The position numbers and the translations under genes were made by a program. From Bacillota bacterium (GTDB taxonomy: Bacteria; Bacillota; Clostridia; Oscillospirales; Acutalibacteraceae), in the NCBI GenBank assembly GCA_023420245.1, contig JAEZWL010000122.1:1-14452 (forward strand): a DNA stretch of 14,452 bases. The letters are read 5' to 3'. A model generated the notes under the pieces. It was given only the letters and a program-made list of their open reading frames with translations. It did no database searches and was not told the DNA's origin. Below, one piece after another: positions 6,618-13,303 of this stretch (its first letter is position 1; each line of letters starts with the position of its first letter).

Positions 6618-8153
6618 ATGCAAAATCTGCTTCTTGCCATCGATATCGGAACCTCCGCGTGCAAAATCGCGGTATTTGAACCGGATGGCAGTATCGTAAG
6701 CGATTGTGCGAAGGATTATCATACCTACTACCCCGCCCCCGGCTGGGTCGACCACGACCCCAACGAATGGTGGCAGGCAATCCGCGTGGGAATCCGCGAG
6801 TGTCTTGAAAAGGGCGGAGTTAATCCGCGCGATATTGCGGGAATCGGAATTGACGGTCAAAGCTGGTCCTGCATTCCGGTTGACAGGGACGGAAACGTGC
6901 TCTGCAATACGCCGATCTGGATGGATACCCGGGCGAAATCGATCTGCGACCGGGTGAATGAGGAAATCGGAAGCGACACGATATTTAACCTGAGCGGCAA
7001 TCCGTTCCAGCCTTCCTATACCACACCAAAAATTTTGTGGTTTAAGGAAAACCGACCCGAGGTTTATAAAAACACCTATAAATTTTTGCAGAGCAACAGC
7101 TTCATCGCTTACCGCCTGACCGGTTCCTTCAGTCAGGATGTAAGCCAGGGCTACGGTCTGCATGTGTTCGATATCAAAAAGCGCAAATACGACGAAACCA
7201 TGTGCCGCGAGCTGAAAATCAACCCGGAGCAGCTTCCTGAAATTTTCGGGTGTCATGAGATTATCGGTACGGTAACGGCGAAAGCCGCAGAGGCAACCGG
7301 TCTCTGCGAGGGAATCCCAGTCGTGGCCGGAGGGCTGGACGCGGCCTGCGGAACTCTTGGCGCGGGTGTCTGCCGCTCCGGTCAGACCCAGGAGCAGGGT
7401 GGTCAGGCGGGCGGCATGAGTATTTGCCTGGACCGGCCCATCGGGGAGAAAACGTTGATTCTGAGTCCGCATGTCGTGCCGGATTTATGGCTTTTGCAGG
7501 GCGGCACGGTGGGCGGCGGCGGCAGCCTCCGCTGGCTTGCAAGGGAGCTTGGCGAGCCGGAGGAAATCCTCTCCCGGCAAACCGGAACCGGCAAGCTCAG
7601 GCTAATTGACGAGCTTGCCTCTACTGTTCCGGCAGGCAGCGACGGCGTCGTTTTTCTTCCTTACCTTTCCGGCGAGCGCTCGCCCATCTGGGACCCGAAC
7701 GCCACCGGCGTGTATTTTGGCTTAAGCTTTGATAAAACCCGCGCGCATTTCTTCCGCGCTCTGCTCGAAGGCGCCGCCTACGCGCTGGAGCACAACCTGC
7801 AAACCGCAGAAAACGCCGGGGTTAACGTCGATGTTATGTATGCGATGGGCGGAGCGGCAAACAGCCGTCTCTGGACGCAAATCAAAGCGGATGTAACGGG
7901 AAAAACCATCCGTGTGCCAAATTCCGACAATGCCTCCACCCTCGGCGCCGCTATTCTTGCCGGCGTGGGAACCGGTATTTACGGCAGCTTTGAAGAGGCG
8001 GTAAAGAAGACCATCGAAATTAAGCGCGAGCATGTCCCGAATCCGGAGAGCAGAGAAATCTATCAGCAATATTTCAGCATTTATCTTGAGCTTTATGAAA
8101 AGTTAAAAGACACTATGGCCAGACACGCAAAGCTTTTAAGTATAGTTCATTAA
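6618..8153 (+). CDS. FGGY-family carbohydrate kinase (xylulokinase-like, substrate unassigned)
   Basis: This 511-residue kinase should phosphorylate a free sugar, probably the ketose formed by the downstream dehydrogenase. The N-terminal phosphate loop AIDIGTSACK (residues 7-16), GIDGQSW (78-83), WMDTRA (101-106) and the GGLDAACGTLGAG segment with the likely catalytic base Asp241 mark the FGGY fold. A glycine-rich QGGTVGGGGSLRW stretch (294-306) and GGAANSRLW near the C terminus complete the ATP site. Length is normal for the family (480-530). It differs from classical xylulokinase, which has GISGQMHG and GGGDNAAG at the corresponding places, so xylulose should not be assumed. The start follows a perfect AGGAGG. 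It is the third gene of the operon; a 133-base gap with hairpins follows. FGGY enzymes on rhamnulose and fuculose make 1-phosphates, whereas a tagatose kinase may make a 6-phosphate. Both outcomes would suit the PfkB enzyme next door. Confidence 0.9.
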   Translation: MQNLLLAIDIGTSACKIAVFEPDGSIVSDCAKDYHTYYPAPGWVDHDPNEWWQAIRVGIRECLEKGGVNPRDIAGIGIDGQSWSCIPVDRDGNVLCNTPIWMDTRAKSICDRVNEEIGSDTIFNLSGNPFQPSYTTPKILWFKENRPEVYKNTYKFLQSNSFIAYRLTGSFSQDVSQGYGLHVFDIKKRKYDETMCRELKINPEQLPEIFGCHEIIGTVTAKAAEATGLCEGIPVVAGGLDAACGTLGAGVCRSGQTQEQGGQAGGMSICLDRPIGEKTLILSPHVVPDLWLLQGGTVGGGGSLRWLARELGEPEEILSRQTGTGKLRLIDELASTVPAGSDGVVFLPYLSGERSPIWDPNATGVYFGLSFDKTRAHFFRALLEGAAYALEHNLQTAENAGVNVDVMYAMGGAANSRLWTQIKADVTGKTIRVPNSDNASTLGAAILAGVGTGIYGSFEEAVKKTIEIKREHVPNPESREIYQQYFSIYLELYEKLKDTMARHAKLLSIVH

Positions 8154-8180
8154 TTGGAAAAGCATTTGCGGGAATATTTT

Positions 8181-8220
8181 TCGTGCTCTGCCGCCTGCTG
8201 AAATGAACAGCGCAGCACGA
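8181..8220 (+). other. Intra-operon hairpin between FGGY kinase and dehydrogenase genes
   Basis: TCGTGCT (8181-8187) and AGCACGA (8214-8220) form a perfect 7-pair outer stem with partly pairing sequence inside. No U-tract follows, so it is not a typical terminator. A second small hairpin, AAAGAC with GTCTTT and a 5-base loop, lies at 8233-8249. I see no convincing promoter in the gap, so these may be mRNA processing or stability elements. Confidence 0.45.
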
Positions 8221-8286
8221 GAAACAGACTGAAAAGACCGGGTGTCTTTGGAGTTAATCAATGATAAGGAACAATGAGGTGTAAGT

Positions 8287-9348
8287 ATGAAAGCAGCAGT
8301 ATTACACGGCGTTGAAGATTTACGCTACGAAGAGAGCCCAACCCCACAGGCCGGTTCCGGTGAGGTTGTAATCCGCGTGAAGGCAACCGGAATCTGCGGT
8401 TCCGACATTCCCCGCGTGAACGATACCGCAGCGCACTATTACCCGATTATTCTCGGACATGAATTTTCCGGAGTAGTTGCGGAAATCGGCGAGGGTGTTA
8501 CCAACGTAAAGGTCGGCGACCGCGTTACCGCAGCGCCGCTGATCCCCTGCATGACCTGCGACGACTGCCAGCAGGGCAACTTCTCCCTTTGCAAGCACTA
8601 CAAATTCATCGGTTCCAGTCTGTTCGGCAGCTTTGCCGATTATGTGAAGGCACCGGCGATGAATGTGGTTAAGTTCGACGAGAAGGTCGGCTTTATCCAA
8701 AGCGCGTTCTTTGAGCCGGCAACCGTCGCGCTGCACGGCATCAAATGTGCGGACTACAGCGGCGGAAAATCCGTTGCGATTCTCGGCGGCGGCACCGTGG
8801 GGCTGTTCACCATGCAGTGGGCAAGGATTCTCGGCGCACGCAGAGTCGTTGTCTTTGATATCAGCGACGCGCGCCTTGAACTGGCAAAGCGCCTCGGCGC
8901 GGATGCATGCATCAACACCACCTCCCCGGACTTCCTGAAGGAAGCGATGGCGCTCACCGGCGGCAAGGGCTACGGCTTCGTATTTGAAACAGCGGGACAG
9001 AACGCGACCATGAATATGGCGTTTGATCTCGCTGCCAACAAGGCAAGCGTCTGCTTTATCGGCACCTCCAGCAAGGACCTGAGCTTCAACTGGAAACAAT
9101 TCGAGAAGATGAACCGCAAGGAATTCCGGCTGACCGGCTCCTGGATGTCCTACAGCGCACCTTTCCCGGGTGACGAATGGACCATGACCGCGGATTACTT
9201 CTCTAACGGACAGCTTAAGTTTGACGACTCGCTGGTCTATAAGAAATTCCCGATGAGTCAGGCTGCCGAAGCGTTCCAGCTCTTCAAGATTCCCGGCGAG
9301 GTCAAGGGCAAGCTCATGTTAGTAAATGAAGAAGATTCGTCAATATAA
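8287..9348 (+). CDS. Zinc-dependent polyol dehydrogenase, galactitol-1-phosphate 5-dehydrogenase (GatD)-like
   Basis: This 353-residue medium-chain dehydrogenase should oxidise a sugar alcohol, or its phosphate, to a ketose using NAD. It resembles E. coli GatD as I know it in several places: ICGSDIPR, HYYPIILGHEFSG, PLIPCMTC, the FIGS segment and GSWMSYSAPFPGDEW. Catalytic zinc ligands are Cys37, His58/Glu59 and Glu143; the structural zinc has Cys88, Cys91, Cys94 and Cys102. The Rossmann loop is GGGTVG (167-172), followed by Asp191 in VFDIS, which favours NAD over NADP. GAGGTG lies upstream of the ATG. GatD normally acts on galactitol 1-phosphate from a PTS, but no PTS gene is seen here and an ABC transporter is. 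An unphosphorylated alditol is therefore more likely. It sits 22 bases before the aldo/keto reductase, with which it could form an oxidoreductive isomerisation pair. Confidence 0.88.
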   Translation: MKAAVLHGVEDLRYEESPTPQAGSGEVVIRVKATGICGSDIPRVNDTAAHYYPIILGHEFSGVVAEIGEGVTNVKVGDRVTAAPLIPCMTCDDCQQGNFSLCKHYKFIGSSLFGSFADYVKAPAMNVVKFDEKVGFIQSAFFEPATVALHGIKCADYSGGKSVAILGGGTVGLFTMQWARILGARRVVVFDISDARLELAKRLGADACINTTSPDFLKEAMALTGGKGYGFVFETAGQNATMNMAFDLAANKASVCFIGTSSKDLSFNWKQFEKMNRKEFRLTGSWMSYSAPFPGDEWTMTADYFSNGQLKFDDSLVYKKFPMSQAAEAFQLFKIPGEVKGKLMLVNEEDSSI

Positions 9349-9370
9349 CGTTTAGAGAGGATGTTTTATT

Positions 9371-10420
9371 ATGGCAAAATTTGTTATGGAACCCGATGCG
9401 GTTGATTTAAGCAAGCTTCCTGTTAGAACCCTGAACACCGGCGTCAAGCTTCCGGGTGTAGGCATCGGCACCTTTGGTTCCGACCGCTTAGCGCTGGACG
9501 ACATCGCCAACGCGGTGGCCGGAGCGCTCCGTGTCGGCTACCGTTTCATCGACTGCGCCGCCTGCTACGGCAACGAAGCTCTGATCGGAACCGTACTCCA
9601 CGAGGCAATAGAGGGCGGTCTCCCGAGAGAAGAGCTGTTTGTCATGTCGAAGGTTTGGAATGATAAGCACAAGCCGGAGGACGTAATCGCTTCCTGCAAA
9701 AAAACCTTAAAGGATTTGCAGCTGGATTACCTCGACTGCTACCTTGTACACTGGCCTTTCCCGAACTTCCACGCACAGGGCTGCGACGGCGATGCCCGCA
9801 ACCCGGAATCCCACCCTTACCTTCACGAGGAATTCATGGAGACCTGGCGCGCCATGGAAGCTTTGGTCGATATGGGTCTGGTAAAGCACATCGGCACCTC
9901 CAATGTTACCATTCCGAAGCTTGAGCTGATTCTGCGCGACGCCAAAATTCAGCCTTCCATTAACGAAATGGAGCTTCATCCCTGCTTCCAGCTGGGTCAG
10001 CTCTTCCAATTCTGTGTTGACCACAACATTCAGCCGGTCGGCTTCTGCCCCATTGGTTCCCCCACCCGCCCGGACCGCGACACAACCGAAGACGACCTCG
10101 CCGATATTGAACAGCCGATTGTCAAAAAAATCGCTGCGGCTCACGGCGTACATCCGGCGGTTATCTGCGTAAAATGGGCGGTTACCCGCGGTCAGGTTCC
10201 GATTCCGTTCTCCATCCATAAAAACGAATATCTCAGCAATCTGAAATGCGCCACCGAGGACCCGCTTACCTTCGAAGAAATTGAAGCGCTTAAGAGTGTT
10301 GACCGCAACTGCCGCCTGATTAAGGGTCAAGTTTTCCTGTGGCCGGGCGCGGATACCTGGCTCGACCTGTGGGATGTTAACGGTACGATTCCGGGCTGGA
10401 ACGGCTACGAAAAACAGTAA
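9371..10420 (+). CDS. Aldo/keto reductase
   Basis: The product (349 residues) is a (beta/alpha)8-barrel NAD(P)H-dependent oxidoreductase that in this setting probably reduces an aldose to its alditol. All four catalytic residues are visible: Asp61 and Tyr66 in FIDCAACYGNEA, Lys94 in VMSKVWN and His127 in CYLVHWP. The barrel continues with KHIGTSNVT, INEMELHPCFQ and a cofactor-binding segment near IPFSIHKNEYLSN. The N-terminal 20 residues and the C-terminal tail (KGQVFLWPGADTW onwards) make it slightly longer than minimal family members. The ribosome binding site is AGAGAGGATG. It lies between the GatD-like dehydrogenase and the mutarotase in the same operon. The exact substrate and direction cannot be read from sequence; a detoxifying aldehyde reductase is the main alternative. 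Confidence 0.88.
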   Translation: MAKFVMEPDAVDLSKLPVRTLNTGVKLPGVGIGTFGSDRLALDDIANAVAGALRVGYRFIDCAACYGNEALIGTVLHEAIEGGLPREELFVMSKVWNDKHKPEDVIASCKKTLKDLQLDYLDCYLVHWPFPNFHAQGCDGDARNPESHPYLHEEFMETWRAMEALVDMGLVKHIGTSNVTIPKLELILRDAKIQPSINEMELHPCFQLGQLFQFCVDHNIQPVGFCPIGSPTRPDRDTTEDDLADIEQPIVKKIAAAHGVHPAVICVKWAVTRGQVPIPFSIHKNEYLSNLKCATEDPLTFEEIEALKSVDRNCRLIKGQVFLWPGADTWLDLWDVNGTIPGWNGYEKQ

Positions 10421-10435
10421 CGGGAGGCTTTCATT

Positions 10436-10873
10436 ATGTTAAAAGGAATTCCTTCCATCATTTCTCCGGAGCTTCTTAAGATTCTGGATGAAATGGGACA
10501 TACCGACGAGCTTACGATCGGCGACGGCAATTTTCCGGGTCACACCTATGGCAAAAAAGTAATCCGTCTGGACGGGCACGGCGTGCCGGAAATCCTTGAC
10601 GCGATACTCCAGGTTTTTCCGCTGGATACCTACGTTGATCATCCGGTGACGCTAATGGGCGTTGTAAAGGGCGACCCGGTTGAAACCCCAATCTGGGATG
10701 AATATAAAAAAATTGTATCAAAGCATGACAGTCGCGGCGCGGACTGCTTTGAAGAAATTGACAAGTGGGATTTTTACAAGAAAACGCAGGAAAAATCCAC
10801 CGTTGTCATCATGTCATCTGAATCCGCCCTGTACGCGAATATCATTCTTAAAAAGGGCGTTGTAATCGCTTAA
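10436..10873 (+). CDS. RbsD/FucU-family sugar mutarotase (FucU-like)
   Basis: The product (145 residues) should interconvert the alpha and beta anomers of a free aldose in the cytoplasm. It follows E. coli FucU closely in pattern: a start like MLK-IS-LISPELLK-L-EMGHTDE, then DGNFPGHTYG, VIRLDGHGV and a C-terminal ALYANIILKKGV. Likely active-site residues are His22 in MGHTDE, Asp30 and Tyr133. Length is normal for FucU (about 140). A GGGAGG site precedes the ATG, 15 bases after the reductase stop codon. Being last in the operon, it suggests the imported substrate is an aldose. FucU-type enzymes act on L-fucose, ribose and galactose, so substrate identity stays open. Terminator hairpins follow. 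Confidence 0.9.
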   Translation: MLKGIPSIISPELLKILDEMGHTDELTIGDGNFPGHTYGKKVIRLDGHGVPEILDAILQVFPLDTYVDHPVTLMGVVKGDPVETPIWDEYKKIVSKHDSRGADCFEEIDKWDFYKKTQEKSTVVIMSSESALYANIILKKGVVIA

Positions 10874-10925
10874 TTCAATCTCTTTATAAAGCTCTCCCTA
10901 TTCTCTCATTTCATAATTTCTAAAG

Positions 10926-10973
10926 CAGGCGCCTCGGGCCAATCTCCGGTCCGGGGCGCCTGTGTGTTTTCTT
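10926..10973 (+). terminator. Rho-independent terminator of the catabolic operon
   Basis: CAGGCGCCTCGG (10926-10937) pairs with CCGGGGCGCCTG (10951-10962) to give a 12-pair GC-rich stem with one G-U pair, followed by TGTGTTTTCTT. It is 52 bases past the mutarotase stop codon; the A/T-rich stretch between shows nothing else. Confidence 0.88.
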
Positions 10974-10988
10974 GTGCGACCGTACGCA

Positions 10989-11029
10989 AGAAGCCGCCTG
11001 CCTGTTCCTTCAACAGACGGGCGGCTTCT
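10989..11029. terminator. Second hairpin between convergent genes, likely terminator of lacI-type gene
   Basis: AGAAGCCGCC (10989-10998) pairs with GGCGGCTTCT (11020-11029) in a perfect 10-pair stem; CTGTT and AACAG pair again inside it. It lies 18 bases past the stop codon of the minus-strand regulator, the right place for its terminator. The tail is only weakly U-rich in either direction (TCTCTTTCCC on plus), so it may act as a backup in both directions. Confidence 0.6.
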
Positions 11030-11047
11030 CTTTCCCTAAGCGGGCTC

Positions 11048-12049
11048 TTATCGTTTCAACACCGACTGACCCTTTATGAGACCCGGGCTGAGCTCAATAA
11101 TCTTGGTTCCGCATATTTGCTCCGATTCCAGATGCTCCAGCATAAGGTTTGCGGCATTTACCGCAATTTCCCGCATAGGCTGCGAGATGATAGTAAGCTT
11201 TGGTTTAACAATCTGCGCCAACAGCAAATTATCAAACCCAATAATCGATATTTCCGATGGTATTTTGACCCCGCACTCGTTAATCGCGATGATCGCTCCG
11301 AGCGTTATCTCATAATTTGCGCAAAATAATGCGGTAGGCGGATTTTTCAGCCTTAACAGCCTCTTTGCCCCCTCATATCCTCCGCTGATATTGATTTCCC
11401 CGCTGATAAGATAATCTTCATTCAGCCGGATTCCGCATTTTTTTGATGCGGATTGAAATCCGTCCATTCTGGATTTCATGGTGTAGACGGACTCGGGTCC
11501 GCATAATATCCCAATTCTGCTGTGCCCGTTCGACGCAAATTCCCTCACAGCAAGCTCCGCCGCACCGCGGTTGTCCATGATTACCGCATCCGCCTTATAA
11601 TCTGTAAGCAGCCGGTCGATCAGCACCACGGGAACACCGCGCTCATCCGCAAGCCGCAGGTGCTCGCCGCTCCGGTCAAACGGAATCGTGATGATGCCAT
11701 CCACCATTTTCCCAAGCAAAAATTCGAGCGCGTCTTTTTCAACCTGTTTATCCAGACGGCTGTCGCAGATAATAGTACCGTAGCCGTTCTGACGCATGAT
11801 ATCCTCGATATCCGCAATAATGGAGGTGTTAAAGGTGCTGTTCAGTTCGGAGATCAGCACGCCTATCGTTTTGGAACGTTTGCTTTTTAAACCGCGCGCA
11901 TACTCATTCACACGGTAATCCAGCTTTGTAACCGCCCGGTCAATCGCCTTGCGGTTTGCTTCCATAACGTTCCCGCCGTTGAAATATTTTGATATAGTAG
12001 AAAGCGACAAATTAGTCAGTCTTTGAATATCCTTGTAGGTTGCAGCCAT
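11048..12049 (-). CDS. LacI-family transcriptional regulator, probable local repressor
   Basis: The product (333 residues) has the standard LacI layout: an N-terminal helix-turn-helix (about residues 4-23, with LSLSTISKYFNG as recognition region), a hinge helix NEYARGLKSK (48-57, with Leu54 placed to enter a central CG step) and a sugar-binding domain starting IGVLISELN. That domain continues with VPVVLIDR, FASNGHSRIGILCG, TALFCAN and EISIIGFDN. Length is normal. A GGGAG lies 11 bases before the ATG. It follows the aldose 1-epimerase gene after 44 bases and is probably co-transcribed with it, so it is likely autoregulated through the operator before the epimerase. The repeated GAAACGTTTC palindromes in front of the four transcription units are its natural targets; that link is inference. 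The inducer should be a pathway sugar or phosphate. Confidence 0.93.
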   Translation of the reverse strand: MAATYKDIQRLTNLSLSTISKYFNGGNVMEANRKAIDRAVTKLDYRVNEYARGLKSKRSKTIGVLISELNSTFNTSIIADIEDIMRQNGYGTIICDSRLDKQVEKDALEFLLGKMVDGIITIPFDRSGEHLRLADERGVPVVLIDRLLTDYKADAVIMDNRGAAELAVREFASNGHSRIGILCGPESVYTMKSRMDGFQSASKKCGIRLNEDYLISGEINISGGYEGAKRLLRLKNPPTALFCANYEITLGAIIAINECGVKIPSEISIIGFDNLLLAQIVKPKLTIISQPMREIAVNAANLMLEHLESEQICGTKIIELSPGLIKGQSVLKR

Positions 12050-12082
12050 AACTACCAGCTCCCGAAATCATTTTGCTCATCC

Positions 12083-12092
12083 AAACCGGTTT
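12083..12092. promoter_or_regulatory. Palindrome between epimerase and lacI-type genes
   Basis: AAACCGGTTT is a perfect 10-base palindrome with a central CG in the 44-base gap before the regulator. It fits the loose LacI-family pattern AANCGNTT but differs from the GAAACGTTTC sites. It may be a weak autoregulatory site or chance. Confidence 0.25.
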
Positions 12093-12093
12093 T

Positions 12094-12978
12094 TTAATTC
12101 ACTACCGTAATGGTAAAGGAAACCGATTTGCTCTGCTTCTCCTTCAACAGGCTGACACCGCGCTTTTCTTCAAAAACATCGCCCTCGTCACTACAGGTAG
12201 ACAGTCCGCTCCAAGGCTCCAGCGCAACAAACGGTCCGTTGTTTGCACTCGACCAAAGCAGAAAATAATCAAAATCCGCGAAGCTCACCTGCACACCGCG
12301 GCCTGTTGCGGGATTGTAGAGCTTTGCCCTTCTGGATTTCAAGCGGTCAAATATGAGCGCATCCACCTTAAACAGGGAATGCTCCATTTTTAATGTCTTA
12401 CTGCGGTCAAGGATACGGGAGCGCTCCGAGACATCCACCAGACCCGTGGAAGGCACCGAAGCAGGACAGTCTGCGGTCTCCTCCTGTTCAAATTCCACTA
12501 CATAATCCTCAAAAGCCTCTGCGCCGGTAAGCGGGCAGTTAAAGCCCGGATGCCCGCCGATTTGAAACGGCATTTCTTCCTCCGTTTGATTGATGACGGT
12601 GTACTCCGTCGTGATGTCCTTACCGGAGAGGATATACTGTATTTTTAACTGAAAGTCATAAGGATACCTTGGTAAGGTTTCCTCATTCGAACAAATGGAA
12701 AAAGTAATGGAATCATCGGTTTTTTCCATCATTTCAAACTCCAGTTTCCGCACAACCCCATGGCGTTCCATACAGCAGGCTTTATTCCCGCCGATTACCG
12801 CTTTTTTATCCCGAAGACTGCCTACGATTGGAAAAAGCACCGGCGCCTGCCCGCCCCAGTAGGCGCTGTCTCCCTGCCAGAGGTACTCTATTGAGTTTTT
12901 GTCTTTGATTGATGTCAGCTGACCTCCGAGGGTATCAAACTGCACCGTTAATTCGCTGTTTTCCAGAATGTATTTCAC
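12094..12978 (-). CDS. Aldose 1-epimerase (galactose mutarotase) family, LacX-like
   Basis: This 294-residue protein belongs to the GalM/LacX beta-sandwich fold, which interconverts anomers of hexoses such as galactose or glucose. Probable active-site residues are His73 in MERHGVVR, His143 in IGGHPGFNCPL and Glu254 in VALEPWSGLS. The start LENSELTVQFDTLGGQLTSI is the usual opening strand for LacX-like members, and the length is normal for that subgroup (about 290-300). A GAGGAG lies upstream. The gene has its own strong promoter with a LacI-type operator and leads into the regulator gene. LacX is linked to the tagatose-6-phosphate route in lactococci. Together with the GatY-like and GatD-like genes this weakly favours a galactose-type substrate. 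It may alternatively act on a phosphorylated sugar. Confidence 0.88.
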   Translation of the reverse strand: MKYILENSELTVQFDTLGGQLTSIKDKNSIEYLWQGDSAYWGGQAPVLFPIVGSLRDKKAVIGGNKACCMERHGVVRKLEFEMMEKTDDSITFSICSNEETLPRYPYDFQLKIQYILSGKDITTEYTVINQTEEEMPFQIGGHPGFNCPLTGAEAFEDYVVEFEQEETADCPASVPSTGLVDVSERSRILDRSKTLKMEHSLFKVDALIFDRLKSRRAKLYNPATGRGVQVSFADFDYFLLWSSANNGPFVALEPWSGLSTCSDEGDVFEEKRGVSLLKEKQSKSVSFTITVVN

Positions 12979-13007
12979 TGTCTTTTTTCTCCTCTAAATA
13001 AAATATA

Positions 13008-13021
13008 AAGAAACGTTTCGT
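13008..13021. promoter_or_regulatory. LacI-family operator of the epimerase-regulator unit
   Basis: The perfect palindrome GAAACGTTTC (13010-13019) is flanked so that the minus strand reads ACGAAACGTTTCTT. Its centre is 16.5 bases past the -10 box, matching the other two promoters in the window. Confidence 0.75.
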
Positions 13022-13030
13022 TTTACTATC

Positions 13031-13059
13031 ATTTTATTCTATATTTTATTAGATGTCAA
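13031..13059 (-). promoter_or_regulatory. Promoter of the epimerase-regulator unit
   Basis: On the minus strand a perfect -35 TTGACA (13059-13054) and -10 TAAAAT (13036-13031) are 17 bases apart. Transcription should start near 13024, directly at the operator, about 46 bases before the epimerase ATG. Confidence 0.8.
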
Positions 13060-13143
13060 ATGGTTTAGCCCATGACAAAGCCCTGCGCCGCTATTTTGAT
13101 GCAAGGTCTGCGGCAGGTTGAAGAAATTGCAAAAATAGCAAGC

Positions 13144-13176
13144 GGGGGCTGCCCTCTTGTGGAGAGAGCAGCCCCC
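13144..13176 (-). terminator. Probable terminator of the right-end binding-protein gene
   Basis: GGGGGCTGC and GCAGCCCCC form a perfect 9-pair stem, extended inside by CTCT/AGAG. In the minus direction a U-G pair joins the two parts, and TATTTTTG follows seven bases after the stem. It lies about 130 bases past the stop codon of the NikA-like gene. The delayed U-run lowers certainty. Confidence 0.5.
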
Positions 13177-13185
13177 TGCTCGGCA

Positions 13186-13212
13186 CAAAGGCTTCACACT
13201 GTTCAGCCTTTG
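13186..13212. other. Second inverted repeat in the gap 13060-13303
   Basis: CAAAGGCT and AGCCTTTG form a perfect 8-pair stem with an 11-base loop. A further GCCCCT/AGGGGC pairing (13260-13265 with 13287-13292) lies close by. No ribosome binding site or convincing gene is present in this gap. The repeats may belong to a structured 3' region or a small dispersed element. Confidence 0.4.
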
Positions 13213-13303
13213 CAACCGTTTTCCTTCGCTACATTGTTTAAGCGGATAACGGCGATTGCGCCCCTGCCTTTTTCAGCTTTTTGGAGAGGGGCAGCCCGGG
13301 AGG

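Noticed and set aside
6588..7472. Long minus-strand open frame (294 residues) opposite the FGGY kinase
   Set aside because: It is a shadow of a strongly supported kinase gene, shows no family motifs and has no ribosome binding site.
6618..8153. Naming the FGGY kinase xylulokinase (XylB)
   Set aside because: The GIDGQSW and GGLDAACG segments differ from the classical xylulokinase motifs, and the operon has a bisphosphate aldolase rather than pentose-phosphate genes.
8320..9099. Minus-strand 259-residue open frame opposite the zinc dehydrogenase
   Set aside because: The plus frame has all zinc ligands and the Rossmann motif; the reverse frame shows no recognisable pattern.
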